Below are positions 47,701 through 58,682 of a DNA stretch of 64,000 nucleotides, piece by piece. A program made the position numbers and the translations under genes. Where the stretch lies: NCBI RefSeq assembly GCF_027595985.1, contig NC_073313.1, forward strand, positions 100,117,552 through 100,181,551, written 5' to 3'. Source of the stretch: Sorex araneus. Its lineage: Eukaryota > Chordata > Mammalia > Eulipotyphla > Soricidae. The notes beneath the pieces were generated by a model. That model was not told where the DNA came from, did no database searches, and saw only the letters and a list, made by a program, of their open reading frames with translations. The first letter of the stretch is position 1. Every line of letters begins with the position of its first letter.

Positions 47701-48654
47701 AAAAGAATGACAAAATGGATTATAAGGGGAAGGCAGTTAATTTGAGATAATATTCTAAAAAATATATTTTTTTAATTCCGCAACGACCCTATGACTAGAT
47801 ATTCAATTGTAAGTTGCTAGGAATTGGTGACAGTGGAGACCCTGGGGCCCTATGTGAAGTGGAGAGAAGAGAGGTGGCAGCCTTGAGAAGTAAATCTACC
47901 CCCTTCTCTCTATCCACCTTTGCCAGCCTGGAATGACTGGGTAAATCTAGGGTTGATAAGAGTCCTCTGTGGACTTCTCTCTGAGGGGAGTTGAGTTGAG
48001 TCTGTGTTGGCACCAGATAAAGATCTTATTAGTTCCTGTGTCCACAAAGTGGATCCTGACAGCCACAGGGTTAGTTGGTTTCATTACTTCCCAAGAATTC
48101 ATTGCCAGAAGGGGCCCATTCTAATTTACCTGTTTGTCTTCATATTGACCAGCCTGGGAAGATGGACTGGGACATCCCCATCAGGGAAAAGCCCTGCACA
48201 TCAAATCCATTTTAATTCAATCATTGGAATTTCAAAGAGTTGTTCTTGTCTTTTTTTCATAACCAAATTCAGACCTGATCCTGAGATAAGGCTGATGTAC
48301 AAATATTTCTTAAAGAAAAAAAGCAAGATGAACATATTGATATGCCAGGTAGTTATAGAAGCAATTTGTATACTATCATAACCAATTACAATTTTATATA
48401 AGATGTAAAAATGTATAAGTATACCTGCTGTAATTTCAAGAGAAAAGGACATATTTTAGCTATTAGAACCACAAACCCAGATTCCTGTTATCTCCCTCCA
48501 GAGAAAGTATGGGAACTTTCATGGAAGTAATATGGGCTCACATATGATTTATTGGATACTAAAAGAATTGGGTATATAATTACATCATTCTGTATTTATA
48601 ATTGGCACATGTGCCACTTGAGAGAAAGTGAGGACATTTAAAACCATATGGTTC
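47701..48654. other. Unrecognised, mostly unique sequence
   Basis: No conserved ORF or named repeat. Confidence 0.4.
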
Positions 48655-48722
48655 TTTGCAAGCCATAATGCCCAAAAGTAGAGAGAGAGAGTATGGGGAA
48701 TATTATCTGCTATAGAGGCAGA
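48655..48722 (+). mobile_element. Tiny L1 3' UTR fragment
   Basis: GCAAGCCATAATGCCCAAAAGTAG-type text followed by GTATGGGGAATATTATCTGC, a 3' UTR piece without its tail. Confidence 0.75.
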
Positions 48723-49348
48723 TAATCATGAATCATGATTGTTTTGGTCTGGATCTTGGTCTCATAGCTGTTCACATCTGATGTCATCTACTTCATTATT
48801 TTTCTATGAATATGACTTTGGTTCTGGTCTTTTCACACAGTCTTCAAAAGAGTCCTTGGTCTGGTAGCAGTTTTCAACAGACTGTGAATTCCTGACAGAG
48901 AATGCCACCTTTGAGAGGGCTTGATTCACAGGCCCCTTCATGTAAACATGTAGTCTTTCTAGGATTTAAAAGGAAGCAACTGTTACTCATTAATAAACTC
49001 ATTAATGATTCAGGAACTATAATAATTATTTACCTTTTCATTCTTTCTTTTATCTGACTTGTACAACCTGTGACCTATCATGCCAATACATTTTTCCCAG
49101 TGGGATCACTCAATGCTACTTAAAGAATATCTCAAATTATTGGATTTGTGGACAGCTACCAACATCTAAGAAATTTAATATACCCTGGCAGGGGTCAAAC
49201 TTATAAGGTATTGAATGAAAGAAACAATCTTATTACTGTCTTAAATCAGCAATAATACATAATTAGATGGTAATATAATAATAAGATATACAGAGATTGT
49301 AAGTGTGATTTACATGTTATAATTTTGATTTTAATGTCTTTTCAAATA
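48723..49348. other. Unrecognised sequence
   Basis: No gene or repeat that I recognise. Confidence 0.4.
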
Positions 49349-49475
49349 TGTCACAAGCTACCCATGGTGTATTCAACATACCAAAAACAGTAACAACAAG
49401 TCTCACAATGGAGAAGTTACCGATGCCCGCTTGAGCAAATCGATGAACAATGAGACGATGGTGCTACAGTGCTAT
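49349..49475 (+). mobile_element. Second-lineage SINE, 3' part
   Basis: CAAGCTACCCATGGTGTATT, CAGTAACAACAAGTCTCACA, GCCCGCTTGAGCAAATCGAT and a tail GGTGCTACAGTGCTA; the head is missing. Confidence 0.88.
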
Positions 49476-49509
49476 TTCAATAATAAAAATTTGTCTACCT
49501 TAACAAATA

Positions 49510-49835
49510 AGAAAAGAAATCAAGTGCGGAAGAACAGACCTGGATGTGATGTATGAACAGGCATCAGGGCTTCCATTATACTTGTGATATGGGTGAGTGG
49601 TATAACCATGTATCCAAAACACAGACTCAACAACACTAAAAACATGAGGTATAAGCTACAACCAATGAAACTTTGTAATGTGCCTGTCAAGTTGTGGGGG
49701 TTGAGGGTGGAATATGGGAACATTGGTTGAAAGAAGTTGGAACTGGTGATGTTGAAATAATTATATGCCTAAAACTTAACTATCAATAACTTTGCAAATC
49801 ACAGTTTTTAATTAAAAATAATTTTATCTTACTGT
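49510..49835 (+). mobile_element. Old L1 3' end
   Basis: It ends GCCTAAAACTTAACTATCAA, TAACTTTGCAAATCACAG and an A-rich tail, of the same subfamily as 42,877-42,970. Confidence 0.65.
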
Positions 49836-50450
49836 CTTATTTTGATATATTTTTGTCAATAAACTAAATATTTATAGGTATGTACAGTGATAAGGATTTG
49901 TATATATAAATGCACATACATAAATCCTTGGAAAGGCTTTAAATGTTCTGTAGATCTAAAAGTCAGGCTCGTATTTTGATGTCACACTGAAGTATTTCTC
50001 TTTTTTTAACATTTTCATTGCATTTGATGCATCCTAGAATAAATTACATTTTTAAGGCTATTAAAATTTAAAGTATGATTGAGCAGAAATATTTAGATTT
50101 GACGGTTTTGTTAATTATTGTATATCATTAATCATCAAGCCGTACCTTATTTTTCTCCCACTTTGTTGGTGGGGTTTTTGTTGTTGTGGTGGTGGTTTTT
50201 TTTTTTGGTGTATCAGGGGTTGAATCACATACCCAGGCCATGTGCTTTACTACTGAGTCACATTCTTGGCTCCTTACTTCCTATATTGTTCATAAACAAT
50301 TGAGATACACTGTAAATACGACACAAGTGTTTGTGTTAAGTGTGATGTAATGCAAACATTTGCCACCCACCTCCTAGCCCCATGGTGGATGTTCTCCAGG
50401 TGAACATTGGCTTTGGTGACAGGCTGTCACATGATTCTATTCCCAATTGC
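49836..50450. other. Unrecognised sequence with a possible decayed SINE
   Basis: 50,195-50,285 may be a degraded minus-strand SINE. Otherwise nothing. Confidence 0.35.
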
Positions 50451-50464
50451 TACACTTGGCATTT

Positions 50465-50700
50465 TTATTTTTGACTCTGCAATCTGAATCGTGACCTGGG
50501 GCTGAGATCTCCAAGCCTGCTCTGATCGGGACTGGGCCTCTTCCGCCCAGATCCCCCATTTTCCAGTAGATAGGCGGTCACACCCATAAACTTCCCCCCA
50601 GGTGCTGTGTAATCCCATCAATGGCCAACATCCAGAGACTATAAAACCAAGCTCCCGGAAGCAAGATGTCTTATAGCCAAGTTCTCCCTCTCGGAGAACC
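50465..50700 (+). repeat. Unclassified interspersed repeat with TATAAAA (copy 2)
   Basis: It shares with 19,840-20,030 the blocks GAGATCTCCAAGCCTGCTC, CCAGATCCCCCATTTTCCAG, GGTCACACCCATAAACTTCC and GACTATAAAACCAAGCTCCC in the same order. It runs directly into a second-lineage SINE body. Confidence 0.65.
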
Positions 50701-50928
50701 TGGCAAGCTACCAAGAATTTCCTGCCCACATGGGAGAGCCTCACAAACTCCCCATGGTGTATTAATATGCCAAAACCAGTAACAATGATGGGTCTCACTA
50801 CCCTGACCGTGAAAGAGCCTTCAATGTGGCATCTTTGGGAAGGATGAGTAAAGAGAGGCTTCTAAAATCTCAGGGCTAGGACAAATGGAGACATTACTGG
50901 GACCGCTAGAGAAATTTGATGATCAACG

Positions 50929-50929
<1 letters not shown>
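50701..50929 (+). mobile_element. Second-lineage SINE, long subtype, lacking the tRNA-like head
   Basis: GGAGAACCTGGCAAGCTACC, TATTAATATGCCAAAACCAG, GAGCCTTCAATGTGGCATC and AATCTCAGGGCTAGGACAAA match 22,150-22,440. Its tail merges into the (GAT)n below. Confidence 0.88.

Positions 50930-50999
<70 letters not shown>
50930..50999. repeat. (GAT)23 microsatellite grown from a SINE tail
   Basis: An uninterrupted GAT trinucleotide run starts exactly where the SINE tail (AACGGGATGAC in other copies) would be. Confidence 0.97.
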
Positions 51000-51194
51000 G
51001 GCTTTAGTACAAAATAACTCCAAATTGGGCTTGCCTTCTTGGCATTATCCAGAAAAACCTTGTGAAATCAATTACATTTCTTATTTAAATACCAGGAGTG
51101 AACACTGACTTTCAAACACAGCTGTAATAAAAGCATTGCACTTATTTTTCCAATTCCAAATACATACAAGTTATAATTTAATTACTCAATTATA

Positions 51195-51332
51195 GGGAGG
51201 ATTGGGATCACATCAGACAGTGCTTGTTGGTCATTTCTGGCAGTGTTTAGGGCACCATATGGTACTGGGCATTGAACTGGGCCTACTGCATATAAGCCAT
51301 GTGTCCATTAAGTTATCACCCCAGCCCTGGAA
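51195..51332 (-). mobile_element. Old SOR-type SINE
   Basis: Decayed minus-strand copy (GGGCACCATATGGTACTGGG to AGTTATCACCCCAGCCC). Confidence 0.75.
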
Positions 51333-51349
51333 TCATTAGATTTCAAACA

Positions 51350-51680
51350 GGTTTTTAACTTACTAAAATTATCACAGATTACAATAAAAATATTTGGGTT
51401 CTACCACATCCATGATACAAATTAAAAGATCTCACCCACGTGTGGGATTAAAAATGAAACATAGTAAGGAAAAATTAGTGGTTAAAGTCACTGGGACTAT
51501 AGATTTTGCCTATATAATTGAGCTTACATGTGAGATTTTAGGAGGAGTCCTTGGGGCACTGGTGGACGGAAGTGAACTCTCTGGTAATAGGTATAGTATT
51601 GGAATGAATAATGTATGAAAATAATAATCAATAATATTATGTATTCCGGTACCTCAATAAAGTTTTATTTTTTAGAAGGG
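51350..51680 (+). mobile_element. Old L1 3' end
   Basis: The order of blocks (ACTATAGATTTTGCC, GAGCTTACA, ATTATGTATTCCGGTACCTC, AATAAAG) is shared with 53,160-53,400 and fits an old L1 3' UTR. Confidence 0.6.
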
Positions 51681-51754
51681 ATACTATTTTATTTTACTTT
51701 TTAGGAACTATATTATTACTTTATTTTTAATTTTTTATTAACACACCATGATTT

Positions 51755-51938
51755 GTGCAGCTGGAGCGATAGCACAGTGGGTAGGGCATTTGCCTTGCAT
51801 GTGGCTGACCTGGATTCGATTCCCAGCATCCCATATGGTCCCTTGAGCACCGCCAGGAATGACTCCTGAGTGCAAAGCCAGGAGTAATTCCTGAACATCA
51901 CAGGGTGTGACCCAAAAAAAGCAACAAACAAAAGCAAG
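51755..51938 (+). mobile_element. SOR-type SINE, first arm of an inverted pair
   Basis: Near-full copy with tail AAAAAAAGCAACAAACAAAAGC. The target ACACCATGATTT is present at both sides (51,743-51,754 and 51,939-51,950). Confidence 0.95.
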
Positions 51939-51950
51939 ACACCATGATTT

Positions 51951-52128
51951 TTTTTTTTTTTTGCTTTTTGGGACACACCTGGCAAATGCACAGGGGCTAC
52001 TCCTGGCTCTGCACTCAGGAATTACTCCTGGCTGTGCTCAGGGTACCATATGGGATGCTGGGAATCAAACCCAGGTTGGCCACGTGTAAGGCAAGCGCCC
52101 TACCCGCTGTGCTATTGCCCCAGCCCCA
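51951..52128 (-). mobile_element. SOR-type SINE, second arm of an inverted pair
   Basis: Opposite orientation, beginning with the reversed tail. The target ACACCATGATTT is again present at both sides (51,939-51,950 and 52,129-52,140). Confidence 0.95.
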
Positions 52129-52140
52129 ACACCATGATTT

Positions 52141-52547
52141 TTAAAAAAATTTATTTTATTGATTCACCATGAGATATAGTTACAAACTTTCATGTTTTAG
52201 TTACAATCACACAATCATCGAACACCCATCCCTATTCCAGGGTACATTCCCCACCACCAATATCCCCAGTATACTCCCACCTTTCCCACCCTCCCACTGC
52301 CTCCATGGCAGACAATATTCCCCATACTCTCTCTCTACTTTTGGGCATTATGGTTCGCAATGCAGAAATGAGAGGTTATCAAATTTGGTCCTTTATCTAC
52401 TTTGGGCACACAACTCCCATCCCAACCGATTCCTCCAATTATCATTTTCTTAGTGATCCCTTCGCTATTCCAGCTGCCTTCTCCCCGCTCACTCTTGAGG
52501 CAGGCTTCCAACTATGCAGCAATTTTCCTGACCCTTATATCTACAAG
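52141..52547 (-). mobile_element. 5'-truncated L1 3' UTR
   Basis: Reversed tail and standard 3' UTR (TTGATTCACCATGAGATATA to TGACCCTTATATCTACAAG). Flanked by ACACCATGATTT at 52,129-52,140 and ACACAATGATTT at 52,548-52,559. Confidence 0.92.
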
Positions 52548-52650
52548 ACACAATGATTTGCAAAGTTATTCACCAGTCCTACTACCAGTGTTGATTTCCC
52601 TCAATCAGTGTTCCAGGTTCCTTCCCACCCCAAAACCTGCCTCCTAAAAA

Positions 52651-52840
52651 GACACAATTTTATGTTTGGTTGTTGTGGTTTGAATTAAAGTCAAGGTTTT
52701 ATTTTATTTTATTTTTTTAATATTGAAAGCAAGATTTCAAGAGACAGACTGACAGGAGAAACTAAAAGTCTATTTAAAGTGAGAAGGCTCTGGGATGGTC
52801 AAAACTAAAGGTCAACCAATGTCTTTAAAAAGGGCTCTTG
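52651..52840. other. Unrecognised sequence
   Basis: Includes a TTTTATTTTATTTTATTTTT run near 52,700. Nothing else recognisable. Confidence 0.4.
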
Positions 52841-52842
52841 GG

Positions 52843-53014
52843 GGGATCTGGAGAAATAGCACAGCGGGTAGGGCGTTTGCCTTGCATGCAGCCGACCCGG
52901 GTTCGATTTCCAGCATCCCATGTGGTCCCCAGAGCACTGCCAGGAGTAATTCCTGAGTGCATGAGCCAGGAGTAACCCCTGTTCATTGCCAGGTGTGACC
53001 CCCCAAAAAAAAAC
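52843..53014 (+). mobile_element. SOR-type SINE
   Basis: Full copy with perfect B-box core GGTTCGATTTCC and short A-tail. The near-perfect duplication GGGCTCTTGGG / GGGTTCTTGGG lies at 52,832-52,842 and 53,015-53,025. Confidence 0.95.
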
Positions 53015-53025
53015 GGGTTCTTGGG

Positions 53026-53145
53026 CCCAGACTGATAGCTCAAAGGACTAGAACATATATATTGTATACGGGAACCTTGAGTTCAATCCCTGGCGCCACA
53101 TGGTTGCCCAGGAACCACCAGAACAACCACCCCCACAATTAAAAA
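53026..53145 (+). mobile_element. Old SOR-type SINE
   Basis: Decayed head and body (CCCAGACTGATAGCTCAAAG; TGAGTTCAATCCCTGGCGCC). Confidence 0.75.
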
Positions 53146-53154
53146 AGCAGTCTG

Positions 53155-53405
53155 TCCCATATGTGAAATAAAAAGTAATACAGTAATGGGACAACCCTCA
53201 AAAGGAGAATGAATGGTCAATGACATAAGAACTGATGATTTTGTCTATAGAACTGAGCTTAGAAGGGGTGAGGGAGCATTAGGGAAGGAGAGAAGTAAGA
53301 TCTTTGGTGATGGGTGTGGTGTTGGGTGGATATATACACTAAAAGCATGATTGACAATATTTTAAACCCATGTACCTCAATAAAATTGCTTCCAGTGAGA
53401 AATAA
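53155..53405 (+). mobile_element. Old L1 3' end
   Basis: GATTTTGTCTATAGAACTGA, then CATGTACCTCAATAAAATTG; parallel to 51,350-51,680. Confidence 0.6.
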
Positions 53406-53715
53406 CTAGGGATGAATATATATTGTAGTTTTAATGTTGTTGCTTGGGTCTACGGCCAGGTTCAGCGGTGACTCTTGCATGTCTTAGTTTCTCCACTGTT
53501 GCCTACAACAGTAGTAGGGACTCTGTCAGTGATGAGCCGATGTTATGAACTGTGGTGGAATTTCTCAGGGAAACCTTTACTTCTCCGACTTGATTATTAG
53601 CATCTTGTCTTGGCCAGGCGATAAGTCCCCCAACGCCATCAGCAGTACTAACTGAACTGTCTCTTTTCTTTAGAGATGACTTAGGACTTTCTAGGCCTCT
53701 CTTTTTTGTTGTTGT
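53406..53715. other. Unrecognised sequence
   Basis: No gene or repeat that I recognise. Confidence 0.35.
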
Positions 53716-53872
53716 TTTGGGTCCACACTCAGCTGTGCTCAGGGCTTAATCTTGGTTCTTTGCTCAGGGATCACTCATGGGGACCGGAGACCATATGTCG
53801 TGCCAAGGTTCAAATCCAGGTCGGCTGTGCACAAGAGCCCTAACTGATGTACTATCTCTCTGGGCCCTGTCT
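53716..53872 (-). mobile_element. Old SOR-type SINE
   Basis: Minus-strand copy (GGTCCACACTCAGCTGTGCT to GTACTATCTCTCTGGGCCC). Confidence 0.8.
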
Positions 53873-53939
53873 AATCTTTTTTAAAAAACAAACAAAACTG
53901 ACATTGTATATCCAAAAGTTAACTACAACTTTGTGAACC

Positions 53940-54185
53940 ATAGTGCAGTAATATTTTTAAATCAAATTTTAATTAAAAATTATTTTAGGCACCATGGTTT
54001 AAAATACTGTTAATGGTAGGGTTTTGTGCATAACACAATCCAGCACCACACCCTCCACCAGAATGTCTACTTCCTCTACAACTGTCCTGGCGTCCCCCAA
54101 TTCTAGCATTCCCCCTTTCCCTTCCCTGTGGTAAGCTTCCTAAGATCAGTTCTTAGTTCCTGGTGCCCTTGGGCATATCTTAAGC
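53940..54185 (-). mobile_element. Old L1 3' UTR fragment
   Basis: AGGCACCATGGTTTAAAATA followed by the reversed CACCACACCCTCCACCAGAA block; diverged. Confidence 0.65.
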
Positions 54186-54194
54186 CCCTGTGGG

Positions 54195-55990
54195 TTTTTT
54201 GCATTTTTTAAAAATTGAATCGCCACGAGATACAGTTACAAAGTTGTTTATGATTAGGTTTCAGTTATAGGAAATTCCAGCACCCATCCCTTCACCACCA
54301 ATGTCCCAGTTTCCTTCCTGACTCCCCTCCCCCTAGCCCTAGCCCCAGCCTGCATCTATGGAAAATACTTTTCCTCTTTCTCTCTTTCTTTTTGGCTTTT
54401 TGGGTCAGTCACACCTGGAATTGCTCAGGGGACATTCCTGGCTCTGTACAGGGAAGGGATCTTATGGGATGAAGGGATCTTATGGGATGCTCAAGGGATC
54501 TTATGGGATGCAGGTGATCGAACTCAGGTCGGCCACATGCAAGGCAAACACCCTGCCCACTGTCCTATCGCTCCAGCCTCTCTTTCTCCCTCTGTCTGTC
54601 TCTGTCTCTCTCCCTGTTTCTGTCTGTCTGTCTCTCTTTCTCTTCAGGCACTGAGGTTTGGAATACAGTTACTGAAAAGTTACCCTTTCAGCACTCAGTT
54701 CTTGTACAGAATGATTATTTCCAATTATCATTGTCATAGTGTCTTCTTCTCTGCCCTAACTGTACTCCCCCACAACTGTGGCAAGCTTCCTATTATGGAT
54801 CTGAATTTCCTGGCCCTTATTTCTACTGTCTTTGGGTATTATTCTCATACTATGGTTTTCTTTAATATCCTGCAAATGAGTGTGATCATTCTATGTCTGC
54901 ACCTCTCTCTCTCTGACTCATTTCACTCACCATGACACTTTTCCATGCCCATCCCAGTATAAGTAAATGTCATGACTTCATTCTTCCTAAAGGCTGCATA
55001 GTATTCTGTTGTGTAGATGTACCATCGTTTCTTTATCCAGTCATTTGTTCTAGGTACTTGAGTTGTTTCCAGGTTCTGATTATTGAATAATGAATAATAG
55101 GAGTGTAGATGGCTTTTCTGCATTGTGCTTTTGGGCCCCTAGGGCGTAGTCCCAAGAGTGGTATTACTGGGTCATATGGAAGCTCAGTTTCTAGTTTTTT
55201 TAGGAACATTCAGATTGTTTTTTAAAAAAGCTTTTTTTGGACCAGTCAGCATTCCCACCAGCGGTGAATGAGAGTCCCTTTCTCTCTGCATCTGCACCAG
55301 CAGATTGCTCTTGTTCTTTTTGATGTGTGCCAGTCTCTGATGTAAGATATCTCATTGTTGTTTTGATTTGCATTTCCCAGATGACTAGTGATGTAGAGCA
55401 TTTTTCATGTACTTTTGGCTATTTGTCTTTCTTCTTTGAGGAAGTTTCTGTTTATCTCTTCTCCCCATATTTTATGGGGTTGGGTTTTTTATTCTTGTAA
55501 TTTTCTACCAATGTCTTATGTATCTTGAATATTAACCCCTTATCTAATGGGGGTTGAGTAGTTTTTCCTGTTTCATGGGCTGTCTTTATATCTTAGTCAT
55601 CATTTCTTTTGAGATGCAGAAGCTTCTTAGTTTAATGTAGTTCCATTTCTTTCTTTTCTTCCACTTGCATAGTCAATAGTGTTTCATCCTTGAAGTAGCC
55701 TTTAAGCTTGTTATGGACAGTTCTTCCTATGTTTTCCTCTATGTACTTTATGGATTCAGGTCTGATATCAAGGTTCTTAATCCAGTTTTTATTTTGTATA
55801 TGGAGTTAGAAAGAGGACTGAATTCTTTTTTTGCATGTAGCTTACCAGTTTTCCCAGCACCACTTGTTGAAGAGACTTTCCTTGCTCCACTTCATACTTT
55901 GGCTTTTTTATCAAAGAATAACTGATCAAATCCCCAAAGGTCTGTCCCAAGATATTCAACTCTATCCCACTGCTCTGAGTATACCCCTTA
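54195..55990 (-). mobile_element. L1 (3' UTR and ORF2 C-terminal part), split by a SINE
   Basis: Reversed 3' end from GAATCGCCACGAGATACAGT; after the SINE at 54,385-54,580 it continues through the 3' UTR and ORF2 C-terminus (RTNDWIKKRWYIYTTEYYAA at about 54,990-55,060) to near 55,990. Frames are broken. Confidence 0.85.
54385..54580 (-). mobile_element. SOR-type SINE with internal 18-bp triplication
   Basis: Minus-strand copy. AAGGGATCTTATGGGATG occurs at 54,454-54,471, 54,472-54,489 and 54,493-54,510, in the place where a single copy of the GGGACCATATGGGATG block is normal. A TCTG/TCTC-rich run follows at about 54,580-54,645. Confidence 0.9.
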
Positions 55991-56740
55991 TTTAAAAGAG
56001 GTTTGTGTTACTGAGCCCTCTGGTGATTTGAGGAAGAGAAACACACTGGACTCAGCTACTCTTCAATCCTCAAAATTCTTTCAGTCTCTTTCACTAGAGG
56101 AAACACTTCTCACCCCAGGCAATGACAAACAATGACAATATAACCCCCCATCTTTTTTTTACAATCTAGGAGAACCTCTAATTATTACATTTCATGTGAT
56201 GAAAAACCTGCTCACTCAGTTCTTCCTGAGACTCTTAGATTAATCAGAATTCTGCCCTGAACATCACGAGGTAATAATCCACGGAGAAGGGTAGAAAAAA
56301 ACTTTTTATTTTGTCACCAGAAAGCTCATAAAGGATTCTCTTATTGTTCTCCTCTTTTACCAGGGGGGTGGAAAGAAACTTTGTGTTCATCTTGCCGTTG
56401 GAATATGGGATAGAAGACCATTTCTATGTTGATGAGAAAACCATAAGAGATCCAGAAAAATAACCTATTGGTGCAAATTTATTTTCCACTTATTGGCGCA
56501 GAAATCAAAAGAAAAAACAAATTCTGATAATCCTAGCTTGATAGACCTTTACCAAAAGTCAGAAGTTCCCACCAGAGTTACACTCAATAAAACTAACTAA
56601 AACTTTAAAGTAGAAACTTTGCAATAGTGGGCAGTACTAGGCTCCAAGTTCCGGGTTGTTGGGTCACCATAATTATTAATTAGAATCAAATATAACTGCA
56701 TGGATGAAAAGGCAACTTTATTTTATGAGTTTAAAATTAA
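55991..56740. other. Unrecognised sequence
   Basis: No conserved ORF and no repeat that I can name. Confidence 0.4.
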
Positions 56741-56892
56741 CAGGTGCCCCAGAGCAATAATACAGAAAATAGGGCACACAGCAGACCCAGGCTTAATCTC
56801 TGGCACTACATAAGGTTCCTATGGCCTACCAGGAGTGATCCCTGAATGCAGAGCCTAAGCTTAGATCAGTGTGGCCCCAAACCAAAAAAATT
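56741..56892 (+). mobile_element. Old SOR-type SINE
   Basis: Decayed copy (GTGCCCCAGAGCAATAATAC; CAGGAGTGATCCCTGAATGC) with a short A-run. Confidence 0.75.
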
Positions 56893-57305
56893 TTCAGCTG
56901 CCTGAGAAAGTTATCAAATGAAAACTATGAGTTTCCTCTGTGCAGCCCTAAACTTATACACTGAAAAATCAAGTTTTCTTTTCATCCATGTAACAGTGAT
57001 GTAAGCATCTTTTTTTCTACCTTCTTTGTACAGGTTGAGTAGCTAACTATGAATATAGATAGCTAGGGAAGTTTATCACTTTTAAGATTTTGTACATATT
57101 TCATGAATTTAGTTCATGGGACTTGAGTTTCTATGCTGTTATAAAGTAATATGTAAATTTCATTTCCTAAGTGTTTAAAATATAATTGATCTTGATATTG
57201 ATCTTTTTAATAATTCTCAGTTACAAATTGTATCTGTATTATTTTCAAAATTTTCTTCATATTCAATCTTGACACCTCAAGTAATGGGTTTTATCTCTTA
57301 TTCCA
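56893..57305. other. Unrecognised AT-rich sequence
   Basis: Nothing recognisable. Confidence 0.4.
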
Positions 57306-57307
57306 AT

Positions 57308-57980
57308 CTACAATTTTTTAAATTTTATTGAATCACCATGTGGAAAGTTACAAAGTTCTCAGGCTTATGTCTCAGTTATACAATATTCAAATACCCATCC
57401 CTTCACCAGTGCCCATATTCCACCGCCAAAAACCCCAGTATACCTCCCACCCCTGCCCCCCCCACCTGCGTAACTGATTAATTTCACTTCATTTTATCTT
57501 TACCTTGATTACATTCCATATTTCAACACAAAACTCACTATTGTTGTTGGTGTTTCCCTCCAAGAAAGACAGCCCTACTACCAAGGAAGCATTTGATAAT
57601 TAGTTATTCATTGCTTTGAATGGAGAGATATGAAGTCCCAACGTCCCACTGTTCCAAGTACATAACACTTTTTCTTTCTCTTCCCCCTTCACGCACCTCA
57701 TAGTATGGTGGACACCACGCCACATTTCTCCCCGAAAATGGGAAACAACCAGGAAAGCAAGATATTTCCTCTTCTCAGCCGGCGTGGGGCTATGGCTTAG
57801 TTCACAGTCTAGAGAAATGGCTGATACTTTGATTACCTTCAATATTTCAACAAAAAACTCACTGTTATTGTTTGGAGTTTTCCCCCCCAAAGTCAGACCT
57901 GCTAAAAAGGAACCGTTTCACATTGCTGACAATTAGGATTTCTGTATAAAGTCCAGGGAAAATTCTGCCAGAAATTGCAT
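57308..57980 (-). mobile_element. L1 3' UTR of the 3531-4069 subfamily, partly duplicated
   Basis: Reversed tail and TTGAATCACCATGTGGAAAG, then text parallel to 3560-3870. A second block at 57,838-57,980 again matches that subfamily (AAGTCAGACCTGCTAAAAAG), so part of the 3' UTR is present twice about 340 bp apart. Confidence 0.7.
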
Positions 57981-57982
57981 AC

Positions 57983-58510
57983 CCCAGCTCACAGTCCCAG
58001 TGCATTGCTGTAAGAAGCCACTCTGGGTGCCAAAATAGGTTAGGAGACCTGTGGAATCAAAGTATTTAGGAGCAGAGGGTTAATTTCTCGCTCAGCAGCT
58101 CCGGTTCTTATCTGGGCCGAGGGTGTGCCAGGAACGCCCGCTTCCCATGATTGCCTATGAGCCACAAACTGCAAAAACCATACCTCTGGGTTAGGAGTCT
58201 TAGAAGGTGGCTCTCACCCCGTGGATATTGCTGCCGCCGCCATTTTCCGTGCAGAAAAACAGGGTGGAGAGGAAAAATCTATCCCTGGGCAGTGCGCAGT
58301 TGTAGCCCAGCTCACAGTCCCAATGCATTGCTGTAAGAAGCTGCTCTGGGTGCCAAAGTGGGTTAGGAGACCTCGGGAATCAAAGTCTTTAGGAGCAGAG
58401 GGTTCGTTTTGCGCTCAGCAGCTCTGGTTCTTATCTGGGCCGAGGGCATGCTGGGAACGCCCGCTTCCCATGATTGCCTATGAGCCACAAACTGCAAAAA
58501 CCGTACCTCT
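57983..58510. repeat. Tandem duplication, 205-bp arms at an exact 323-bp offset
   Basis: 57,983-58,187 and 58,306-58,510 align end to end without a visible indel (both start CCCAGCTCACAGTCCCA and end ACCTCT) and differ at a modest number of positions. The block between them is GC-richer and carries GCCGCCATTTT at 58,236-58,246, a YY1-type site on the minus strand. It lies directly 5' (in minus orientation) of an L1 3' UTR. Confidence 0.85.
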
Positions 58511-58539
58511 TGTACTTGCTTCTTGTACTATCTCTCTGA

Positions 58540-58682
58540 ACCATTCTTTAGGCTTTTGAATCATGCCCAGTGGTACTCAAGGGCTACTCCTGGCTTAGTG
58601 CTCAGAGAATCATGTGGAGCAGATGGAACCCTAGGTTCCCACATTAAAGAATGTGCTCAGTCTTTTAACTTATTTCCCTAAT
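58540..58682 (-). mobile_element. Old SOR-type SINE
   Basis: Decayed minus-strand copy (GGCTTTTGAATCATGCCCAG; AAGGGCTACTCCTGGCTTAG). Confidence 0.65.

Larger units (their letters stand above)
51715..52650 (-). mobile_element. Oldest host L1 3' UTR of a four-element nest
   Basis: The left stub (51,715-51,754, TTTTTATTAACACACCATGA) and right part (52,548-52,650, ACACAATGATTTGCAAAG) abut when the inserted elements are removed, and together look like the reversed end of an old L1. Confidence 0.6.
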
